From assembly GCA_963921195.1 (NCBI GenBank), contig OY992536.1, forward strand, positions 228,258,023 through 228,322,022: a stretch of DNA of 64,000 nt, in the 5' to 3' direction. Under the pieces are notes generated by a model. That model did no database searches. It was not told where the DNA came from and saw only the letters and a program-made list of their open reading frames with translations. A program made the position numbers and the translations under genes. Shown one piece after another: positions 55,811 to 64,000 of the stretch (within the stretch, counting starts at the first letter, position 1; each line of letters starts with the position of its first letter). This DNA comes from Pegoplata infirma. Taxonomy: Eukaryota > Arthropoda > Insecta > Diptera > Anthomyiidae.

Positions 55811-56880
55811 ATATATGGAGCATTCCACACCAAATGTCCAGGGGAAAAAAAACATGTGTCCCGTAAATTTCTGAATAGGTTGTTGCGTTTTTGGTGTTTC
55901 AAATTTTCAAAATCTGGGCTTAGGAGGCGTTGTCAAATATTGGAAAAATGGTCAAATTTGTGGCGAGTTGCCTGGATTAAATATTTATCACATTAAAACC
56001 GAATGCAGCACTTTCTCAAAAATTTACATTCGAATAAAGTTTTGTATAGGCTATCGATTAAATTTTTTTTTTTGGAAAAATTTTCAGAACCCGTTCTGAA
56101 ATTTTCCATTATTTAAAAAAGTCAATTTCTCAAAAATCCGGCCACTTTTTTTTAATTCTTTTTTTTTTTTTAAGCTTAGAAGTTTATCTATCCACACAAA
56201 CAAAATCCAAAAACGCATTTTTCGTCTTTTTCGAGAAAATCGCATCTGAATTTTAAATTTCATAACAATTTTGTAATTTGCTTGTATTTTCTTGTTTTAA
56301 CGTTGCGAATGAGTATTATTAATTCCATAAATATTACTCATATGCTCTGGTGAAACAAGAAAATACAAGCAAGTTACTAAATTGTTATGAAATTTAAAAT
56401 TCAAATGCGATTTTCTCAAAAAAAAAAAACGCAGAACGTGTTTCTGAATTTTTTTGTGTGGATGGATAAACATCTAAACTTTAAAAAAAAAATTAAAAAA
56501 CAAAACAAAAGGGTCCGGGTTTTTTGATAAATTAACTTTTTTAAAAAACGGAAAATTTCAGAACGGGTTCTGAAAGTTTTCCAAAAAAAAAAATTTAATC
56601 GATAGCCCATACAAAACTATATAAGAATGTAAATTTTTGACATTGTGGTGCATTCCGTTTTAATGTGATAAATATTTAATCAAGGCAACTTGCCATAAAT
56701 TTTAGTAGTACCATTTTTCCAATATTTGACCACGCCTCCTAAGCCCAGTTTTTGAAAATTTGAAAAACCAAAACGCAATTTTCTTAGTTTCATATAGGGC
56801 TATCCAAACACCCTATTCAGAAATTTACGGGACACATGTACTTCTGTAGCGGGACATTTGGTTTGGAATGCCTCATATAT
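55811..56880. mobile_element. Foldback Family A, complete uninterrupted copy
   Basis: 1.07-kb near-perfect palindrome and the best reference copy. Left 'atatatggagcattccacacc' faces right 'ggtttggaatgcctcatata'. Both arms hold 'gtcaaatattggaaaaatgg', 'cacattaaaaccgaatg', 'tcagaacccgttctgaaat', 'aaaaatccggccac' and 'tgcttgtattttcttgtt'. The turn is near 56320 ('gcgaatgagtattatt'). An extra partial end 'tggaatgcctcata' follows at 56887-56900. A 104-codon frame at 55682-55996 starts in the mini-me element and ends in the left arm, so it is not a gene. Confidence 0.88.
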
Positions 56881-56898
56881 GAGGAGTGGAATGCCTCA

Positions 56899-56955
56899 TA
56901 ATAGAGAAATTGAACATAAGTCTTAGACGGAGACTTATGTTCAATTTCTCTATTA
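56899..56955. repeat. Perfect 25-bp hairpin with 7-nt loop
   Basis: Left arm 56899-56923 (begins TAATAGAGAAATTGAACA), loop tagacgg, right arm 56931-56955 (ends TGTTCAATTTCTCTATTA). No mismatch. It follows directly after the end of the Family A copy. Confidence 0.95.
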
Positions 56956-58617
56956 CGAATTTTCACTTTCGTTCGTCCAAATGACATAAGAAAATCAATT
57001 TGAGGTTCTGTATTGCGGATGTCATTTTAGTCGAACGAAAACGTAAAAGTTGTAATTTTTCTTTATAATTTTCCGTTTCTACAACACGAATTGAAATGTC
57101 AAAAACGCGAAAACCACACGAATGAAAAATACCATTCGTTGAGGAGTTTTTTGTGTAATAATTAACAAAATAAGTGAAAAATGGAAATTTATAACAAAAA
57201 TAGGTAATGTTAATTTATAATATTAAAAAATGTGAATGTTTTATAACTAAATGCTTTGAAAAAAATGTATATTTAAACAAATCAGTGAAAAAAGACGCAT
57301 TTGACCAATTTATATTATAGCAATTTAAAAGCCATGGGTCATCATACAAATTATTGTTTTCATTTGTTTTTTATTAAAATTGTGTTAATTTTTTAGCTAT
57401 AATAAATAAAAAAAACTCTGATTTGATTATAATTGTATGTTTTTTTTATAAACATGAAATTTGATCAGCTGTTTTCTTTAGCTGATGTGTTGATGTTGCC
57501 ACTTCGTTTAGTTTAGATAATTTTTGTAGGAAAAAAATAAACAAAAACTAAAAAAAAAACTTTGTGGCAATACTGTAATTTGACAAATGGTCAATACAAA
57601 CGTAACTAACGAAAAAAAATAACGTAATCAAACGAAAATGTTATGGAAACTGATATCATTACGAATTCGTACGGGTAGCGTTCGTTCGTGTATTGTTTCG
57701 TCCGTTTAACAGAAACACCATATTAAATTTTGAGGTAAAAAAGATGTGATTTTTGTTTTGATGGCATATCGATGAAAGTTTGCATAAATATTAGAAGCTA
57801 TTTAAGAATAAGAAATTCGTTCGCGTCAATTTAATCAAATATAAAATATATGATATAAATTTAACCCTTTAATGACCAAACGATTTAAATAAAAAATATC
57901 TGAGTACCTAAAATCGCGATTAATTCGCGGTAAAAGAAAAGTTTCACAATTTTTTATAAGATATTTAGGTAATGCGCGTTGGTATTACTGAAAAAAAAAA
58001 CACGGAAAATCGTATCATTGTACTTGTAGTTTTAAAAAGCAAATCAGTTCTACTCGTTAAGGCACGTCTTTTGGTGTATTAAAATGAACATAATGCATTA
58101 ATTGCTACTAAAAAAAATTGGAAACAGATTTGCAAATTTCGCACAATTTTCAAAAATGACATAAAATTTTTGCAATTTATTTTTTATAAACCCGCCAGTG
58201 ATTTTTTTATGTAAACTCCTAAAAAACTCGGTTTACGCAAGAGTCCACCAAATTTCGAATGAAACCGCGAATGTGCCTCGCGAAAAACTGGTATTTAAAA
58301 AAAAATACGTTTTTTCTTTCGAACTTTGATCTGCTGAAACTCCTTAACTATTCGTGGCACATTAACGGGATTAATTCCAAAATCTTAAGAATTACAACAG
58401 CTACCAACTATAGTTCAACATTTTTCATTTTATAGAGGGGGCCGAAATCCCTGATCAAAAAACCTCGAAAATTTAAAAACTCTTAATTTTTGGTTTCAAA
58501 ACTTAACCGTCTTATAAACAAGCGATGAAGCATCTATCAAGCCAACATTAAAATAATCTTTTGTATGTACTGACTTTGTGTTATGCCGGAAAAGATTGAA
58601 ATATAAGGAGAACTTAA
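56956..58617. other. AT-rich spacer, no gene seen
   Basis: 'cgttcgtccaaatgac', 'gtcgaacgaaaacg' and 'cgttcgttcgtg' words recur between 56965 and 57710 in both orientations, suggesting a decayed TIR element without identifiable ends. From 57840 on nothing is recognised; the longest frames are insignificant. Confidence 0.5.
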
Positions 58618-58680
58618 AACAAGTAAGAAAGCTATATTCGGCTGTGCCGAATCTTTAAATACCCTCCACCAATGTAATGA
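58618..58680 (+). repeat. mini-me/DINE-like head only
   Basis: 'aacaagtaagaaagctata', 'ttcggctgtgccgaatc' and 'aataccctccacc' represent the first about 60 bp of the family. The rest of the element is absent, replaced by the 16-bp satellite. Confidence 0.65.
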
Positions 58681-58744
58681 TTTAAAAAACAAAAAAGTTT
58701 GTTTTATTTATACCTCAGGAAATAAAAGTACCAAAAAGTGTACT

Positions 58745-59435
58745 TTCGGTACTTTTAATGAAAGGTACTTTTTATAAAAGGTACTTTTAATGAAAGGTAC
58801 TTTTTATAAAAGGTTCTTTTTATAAAAGGTACTTTTATAAAAGGTACTTTTTATAAAAGGTACTTTTTATAAAAGGTACTATTTATAAAAGGTACTTTTT
58901 ATAAAAGGTACTTTTTATAAATGGTACTTTTTATAAAAGGTACTTTTTATAAAAGGTACTTTTTATAAAAGGTACTTTTTATAAAAGGTACTTTTTATAA
59001 AAGGTACTTTTTATAAAAGGTACTTTTTATAAAAGGTACTTTTTATAAAAGGTACTTTTTATAAAAGGTACTTTTTATAAAAGGTACTTTTTATAAAAGG
59101 TACTTTTTATAAAAGGTACTTTTTATAAAAGGTACTTTTTATAAAAGGTACTTTTTATAAAAGGTACCTTTTATAAAAGGTACTTTTTATAAAAGGTACT
59201 TTTTATAAAAGGTACTTTTTATAAAAGGTACTTTTTATAAAAGGTACTTTTTATAAAAGGTACTTTTTATAAAAGGTACTTTTTATAAAAGGTACTTTTT
59301 ATAAAAGGTACTTTTTATAAAAGGTACTTTTTATAAAAGGTACTTTTTATAAAAGGTACTTTTTATAAAAGGTACTTTTTATAAAAGGTACTTTTTATAA
59401 AAGGTACTTTTTATAAAAGGTACTTTTTGAAAACG
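58745..59435. repeat. 16-bp satellite GGTACTTTTTATAAAA
   Basis: About 40 head-to-tail copies. The first few are variants ('aatgaaaggtac', 'ggttc', a short 'cttttataaaa' unit). From about 58857 to 59425 roughly 35 copies are nearly identical. The unit contains the palindrome TTTTATAAAA, so successive units form overlapping dyads. There are no spacers. Confidence 0.96.
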
Positions 59436-59469
59436 GTACAGAAAAATAGTTCCAAAAGTACTTTTTTAC

Positions 59470-60305
59470 CCATTTTACCCCCGTAGAATCAGCATTGGCA
59501 AAACCCGAGCCATAGTGAATCCATTTTCCGGAAGGTGAACCGACACTGCAAATTTGCATTTTCTAGTACCATTATTTAAGGAAATATAAAATGTAACAAA
59601 AGTACATATTTTTACACTTTTAAAGGTACCTACAGACGACGCAATATTATGTACAATATTCAATTATATTGATGGTATGTGGGTTATATTGACGATTGTA
59701 CAATGGTCAATCTTACCCACACACGATCAATATAATTGAATATTGTACATAATATTGCGTCGTCTGTAGGTACCTTTACCCTATTAGAAACATCATTGGC
59801 AAAAACCCAGCCTTAGGGGATCTATATTCCGGGAGGTGAACATACAGTCAAAACTTCAATTCTATGTGACATTTTTTTAAGGAAATATAATAGGTACCAA
59901 AAGAACAGATTTTTTCCCTTTTTACCCCCTTAGAATCAACACTGGAAAAAATCAAGCCTTAATGGATCTATATTCCGGGAGGTGAATATACAGTCCAAAT
60001 TTCAAGTCTCTATGATCATTATATCAGGAAATTTAAAAAGTACCAAAAGTACAGTTTTTTACCCTTTTTACCCCCTTAGAATCAACATTGGCAAAACTTC
60101 AGCCATAGTGGATCTATATTGCGGGAGGGTAACATACAGTCCAAATTTCAAGTCTCTATGATCATTATAACAGGAGATTTAAAAAGTACCAAAAGTACAG
60201 TTTTTTACCTTTTTACCCCCTTAGAATCAACATTGGCAAAAATCAAGCCTTAGTGGATCTTTATTCCGGGAGGTCAACCTACAGTCCAAATTTCAAGTCT
60301 CTAAC
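59470..60305. repeat. 145-bp tandem repeat, five units, one with a MITE
   Basis: Units begin 'acccccttagaatcaacattgg' near 59478, 59781, 59926, 60071 and 60216. Each contains 'gccttagtggatctatattccgg', 'acagtccaaatttcaagtctc' and 'aaaagtaccaaaagtacag' in shortened or varied form. Three successive spacings are 145 bp. The first interval is 303 bp because of the 154-bp MITE plus small indels. The 'aaaagtacc' end words link it to the adjoining 16-bp satellite. Confidence 0.85.
59623..59776. mobile_element. 154-bp MITE with about 50-bp perfect TIRs
   Basis: AAGGTACCTACAGACGACGC... and its exact reverse complement form arms of about 50 bp around a 50-bp loop ('ggtatgtgggttatattgac...'). TA lies on both sides (59621-59622 and 59777-59778). 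This fits a Tc1/mariner-type MITE. It sits inside the first interval of the 145-bp repeat. Confidence 0.88.
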
Positions 60306-60739
60306 TTCAGCGGTTTGGGCTGGGCGATGATGAATGTGTATGTCAGTCAGTTACATTACTCTTTTATATATTTAAATTTTCCGGATTTGGGCGATTTTTG
60401 CCATAAAGTTTATTTCTGTCTTTTTTTATTTAACAAAATTTATTTTTTTAAATGAAAATATTTTTTTTTTAAGAAATCTGAACAAAATTGAATTCTGGCG
60501 ATATTTTACATCCGATTTGACGACAAAGCCAAAAAAGTCTGGCAACCCCGTTAATATGACGAAGCAAAAAATGGACACACACACACACATGCTATGTATT
60601 AATTTTTTTATTATTACTTAACGAACTTTTTTTTTTATTAAATTTAGATTTTGTTTTACATATTTTATAGTTTTTTTGTAAAGATTTTTTTCTTTTTCTC
60701 CGTTTTTTTTTTTTCATTTCCGTATTCTTTCTTATGTAC
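60306..60739. other. AT-rich spacer with a short (AC)n tract, no gene seen
   Basis: An (AC) run at 60576-60589 and long T runs. No gene and no TE ends before the TSD of the hAT element. Confidence 0.6.
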
Positions 60740-60747
60740 ATATCTAC

Positions 60748-62009
60748 TAGAGTTGTCAGTCGATTAAGAATAATTCGATTAATCGATCAAACAAAACCTA
60801 ACTCTTGTTCGAATAATTCAAAAATGACGATTTTCGAATAACGAATAAATCGATTAATTAATATCGATTAATCGAACAATTTTTTTTATTAAAAAAATAA
60901 ATAAATGCTTAGAATTTGATTTATTCTCATAAATTTTGAAAGATTTTATACAAAAAGTAGGAAAGTTAAAATATATTGTAGCCATAGCCCTGGATAGCAC
61001 ATCCATTATAGAATTAGTTATCAAGTTCTTAATAAATAATTTAGAAAAAATTTAATAATTCTTTTGCATCAGACTTACTAAAACGTATTAAAATAAGAAT
61101 TAATGGGAGACGTATAAAAGAGTTAAATACGTTAATAATTTTTCTAAATTCTGGAAATTTTCCGAGCAATGAAAGTTTCTTAAAATATTCTCCAAAAAGC
61201 GAAACAAAAGAATATGCAAATTAATTATACTCCAGATTATTTTATGTTGAAAGTTATCACAATAATTCAGATAAAAGTATTGAAATAGAGGAAGTTATTA
61301 GTAATGAAAATAATAATCTTTTATGCGAGTTGAATAATTCAATTCAAAGTATTAAAAATTCAGAAAATAAAAAGGACTTTAGCGATATATTAGACATATT
61401 TGGAAAAATCTGAAAAAAGAACAGAAAAAATAGATAAACTGTTTTTATGCTCTTCTTACTATATCACCTACTTCAACAATTAGCGAAAGAGTGTTTTCAA
61501 AATCTAATTTAATAAAAACAAAAACCAAAAATCGTTTGAAAGCAAAAAAATTAAGTCAACTTTTATTATTAAGATTATTTCCTAAGAACAACTTAAATTG
61601 TCTTATTTGACAAAAATTAAAATCATTTATGATATATTTTGTCTGAATATTTCAAATAATAATTTGTATTTGAATTATTTCTCAACAAGTATTAAAATCG
61701 ACATCCATTAATTAAAAGTGATCTCAGTTATTCAATTTTTAAGTTTTTTTAACTTTAAGTTTATTTTTATTTTTAAGTTTTGTATGCATTTTTTCGTTAA
61801 TAAAAATTTTAACTTTCTTATTTTAAGATTTTTTATATGAATTGTTTATTTTTTTGTTAATAAAAATATTTTTTTAAAATAATTTTTTTATTCGTTATTC
61901 TCTTCGATTAATCGAATAAATTTTGATCTTTAATCGTTTGATCGAACGAGGAAAAACAATTATTTGAATTATTCGAACAAAGTTGAAAGTCGAATAATTG
62001 ACAACTCTA
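60748..62009 (+). mobile_element. hAT element with exact 8-bp TSD and transposase remnant
   Basis: TAGAGTTGTCAGTCG at the left, TGACAACTCTA at the right, and ATATCTAC exactly duplicated at 60740-60747 and 62010-62017. The sub-terminal regions are rich in 'ttcgattaatcga' and 'cgaataacgaataa' words. At 1262 bp it is shorter than an autonomous hAT (usually 2.5-5 kb), so it is an internally deleted copy. The right-end sequence recurs at 1996-2290. Confidence 0.9.
61066..61610 (+). pseudogene. hAT transposase, C-terminal half, frameshifted
   Basis: From 61066 the frame reads ASDLLKRIKIRINGRRIKELNTLIIFLNSGNFPS, then a TAA at 61222. It continues in frame (YVESYHNNSDKSIEIEEVISN) to a TGA at 61411. 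After a frameshift, translation in the frame of 61464 gives ALLTISPTSTISERVFSKSN and then KTKTKNRLKAKKLSQLLLLRLF, with a TGA at 61608-61610. The last piece is the hAT dimerisation domain, with the diagnostic PTSxxSERVFS and a following NRL...LLLLR. The DNA-binding BED finger and the catalytic core upstream are missing or unreadable. The gene is inactive. Confidence 0.85.
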
Positions 62010-62059
62010 ATATCTACACAAAATATGAGTTAATTTAGGGTTATGTTGAAAACCAATAA

Positions 62060-62223
62060 GACTTTTTCCACAAAGTCACTCATAACTTTTAAAGTACTTA
62101 ACCGATTTCAAAAAAAAATACATGAGATTCTTCCTAGGAAAATTCCGCAACTTTTGGTACCCCAAGCGTTTAAATCCGTTCCGGATTATTGCCAAAAACG
62201 TGATTTCAACAGACAGACAGACG

Positions 62224-62255
<32 letters not shown>

Positions 62256-62393
62256 GACATCGTTAGATCGACTTAAAATCGATCAAGGATCATGAATATA
62301 TATACTTTATGGGGTCCTAAACCAATATTTCAATGTGTTACATACGGAATGACAAACTTATATATACCCTCTATCACCAGAGTGGAGGGTATA
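62060..62393 (+). mobile_element. mini-me/DINE-like element, right half
   Basis: 'cactcataacttttaaagta' and 'accgatttc', a GACA/GACG tetramer tract at 62210-62252, 'catcgttagatcgacttaaa', the core 'tatatactttatggggtcc' and the end 'ctctatcaccagagtgg'. The head with 'ttcgac' is missing. Confidence 0.68.
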
Positions 62394-62872
62394 AAAAAAA
62401 GCGAAAGATGGTAAAAACTATAGATTATTTCAAGCCATTTTTATCAATTTTTCAACTTTAACCCTCTGTAACTTTTAAATCCTTAAACATTACTTAGTGA
62501 TGGTTGAAGGTCTTGTTTACACAACTGCATTTACAGTTTTTCTAAATTCCAAAAACTGCTGGTGTTTTTAAACATTTATTTCAGTTTCACTGACAATGAG
62601 TTGAAATTTAAAAAAGATTTTGTGATATATGTAGATTACATAAAATTATATCAAGTTATATATAATTATATAAAAGTATATATAATTATATATAATTTTA
62701 TATAATTCTATACAACTTTATAAAATTTTATATAATTTTATATAATTTAATATTTTTATATATAATTTTATAAAATCATATAAAATTTTATTAAAATTTA
62801 ATGAACATTGATAGAATTTTATATGGTTTTATCGACTCATTTTTCGCATCAAATTCTATATAATCATATATA
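62394..62872. other. Spacer with (TATAATTTTATA)-rich tract, no gene seen
   Basis: 62640-62840 is a dense run of 'tatataatttta', 'tataaaatt' and 'ataattata' words, a low-complexity tract similar to 54355-54435. Nothing else recognised. Confidence 0.6.
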
Positions 62873-63603
62873 CCCAGCAAAACTTTGGTAATGGGTAGTG
62901 ATTATATAACACATTACCAGGTAATGTATATACCTTATTTGTAGCATTATTTTAGGATGTCTTACCAAACATTTGTTCCACAACGTATTATTTTAAAGTG
63001 AAAAATAATGCATTACTAATAATTTGCTACGTAATGCATGATTATTGGAAAAATGTATTTCATATTTTTTATTTCTAAACATTATATCATGGATGATTTA
63101 TATTTGGTTACATTATGTATTATTTGAAAGTTTGAAATAATGCATTATTTTAATTTAATGCATAATGCATTACAATAACATAAAAAATAATTATTTTATA
63201 AAAAATGCATAAGTTTAAACTAGAGATGGGCTCACGACAAGAAATTTCTAACGACACAAACTCACTAGCATATTATATCTACTTACACTCACTTACAATC
63301 ACGTGAGTAAATTTTATACAAAATTACCTTTTCACTACTCGTAACACCTTATATATTATCTTCTGGTATGCTATATTATATACCTTACTCGTAACCTATA
63401 AAATATCATATATTTTACACCTTACTGGTATTCTTCGTTATAAATTTATGACTTATTTTATACCTTACTGGTATTCTATGTGATAATGTGGATGCATTAC
63501 TTTGAGTCTCATCGCCTGTTAAAATCATCAATGCTGCAATGTATAAAATAAGAGATCATATACCTTATTTTATACCTTATTTGGTAATCTAAGTTTTGCT
63601 GGG
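62873..63603. mobile_element. TA-flanked TIR element with CCCAGCAAAACTT ends
   Basis: CCCAGCAAAACTTTGGTA at the left faces TACCAAATAAGG-like and 'aagttttgctggg' at the right. TA flanks both ends (62871-62872 and 63604-63605). Inside, 'tataccttactggtattct' and 'taatgcattac' words repeat. The element is 731 bp, non-coding and probably a Tc1/mariner-type MITE. Confidence 0.78.
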
Positions 63604-63605
63604 TA

Positions 63606-64000
63606 GTGTTTATAAAATTATATATGACTTTGTTAAAACTTTTTTACTTGGGCAAAAAGAAGAAAATCTGAAAGCTCCTTTGATTAGTAATTAAACAATA
63701 AATAAAAATAAATATTGAGAATATTTTTTATACATAATAATAAATAATAAATTAAACGCCAAATGGCACAATAATTTGCTTGAAATTAAAAATTCATTGG
63801 CAAGCAAAAATTTCCATACAAAAAAATGCCGGTCTAATGCATTCACAAAAACTTTCAAAAAAAATATTTCATTGTCGCTTGTACTGTCTAAAGTTTTTTT
63901 CTTCTGGCATTATAATTATTTTTTTTTTTTATTTGCATAAAAATATTTACATAAATTAAAAATTATTCATTAACAAAACAAAAAAAAAAAAACAGCTCAG
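63606..64000. other. AT-rich spacer, no gene seen
   Basis: No coding-like frame or repeat end up to the window border. Confidence 0.6.

Noticed and set aside
57860..57890. piggyBac end at 'TTAACCCTTTAATGACC'
   Set aside because: No matching inverted terminus was found downstream, and the motif is short enough to be chance.

Overview
The window looks like nuclear intergenic DNA from a higher (brachyceran) fly, probably a calyptrate. The evidence is strong AT-richness, no bacterial gene organisation, insect-type non-LTR retrotransposons, hAT-type DNA transposons, and at least a dozen copies or fragments of a repeat that resembles the dipteran mini-me/DINE-1 (Helentron-associated) elements. That repeat carries a (GTCY)n tract, a 'tatatactttatggggtcc' core and a 'taccctcc ... 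ggagggta' frame. Species assignment is inference. I found no host protein-coding gene. Almost everything I can explain is transposable element (TE), foldback or satellite DNA, and the rest is plain AT-rich spacer.

Left part (1-20 kb): diverged copies of a 35-bp palindromic repeat, an end of a hAT element, and a TIR element with 10-bp target duplications (2679-3763). Next come a 5'-truncated but fully open I-type LINE (4068-7377), a hAT element with a perfect 8-bp target site duplication (TSD) and a mini-me element inside it (8925-10008), and several elements that end in CACTCAAAA. A homogeneous 35-bp satellite sits at 14.7-15.9 kb, embedded in older, scrambled copies of itself.

Middle (20-45 kb): a series of nested insertions. 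A roughly 1.07-kb palindromic foldback family, called Family A here, acts repeatedly as host. Copy 1 (22.8-26.2 kb) was hit twice. Another copy (39.6-43.9 kb) carries a MITE, which itself carries a LOA-type LINE. Between them lie a second foldback, a tRNA-derived SINE with long TSDs inside a mini-me element, a probable Helitron 3' end, a minisatellite that switches orientation (35.5-37.2 kb), and a hAT element with a transposase remnant.

Right part (45-64 kb): more mini-me copies, a 2.08-kb near-complete palindrome flanked by perfect 8-bp TSDs (48.2-50.3 kb), and Family A copies with and without insertions. There are two further tandem arrays, a 16-bp and a 145-bp one, the latter interrupted by a 154-bp MITE. 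The part ends with a degenerate hAT element whose C-terminal transposase domain is still readable, and a TA-flanked CCCAGCAAAACTT element.

No set of genes works together as a pathway. The interest lies in the insertion history, which can be ordered from the nesting, and in the number of long palindromes whose transcripts would fold into double-stranded RNA. The whole interpretation was made by eye: boundaries are approximate unless a TSD is quoted, and no database search was possible.
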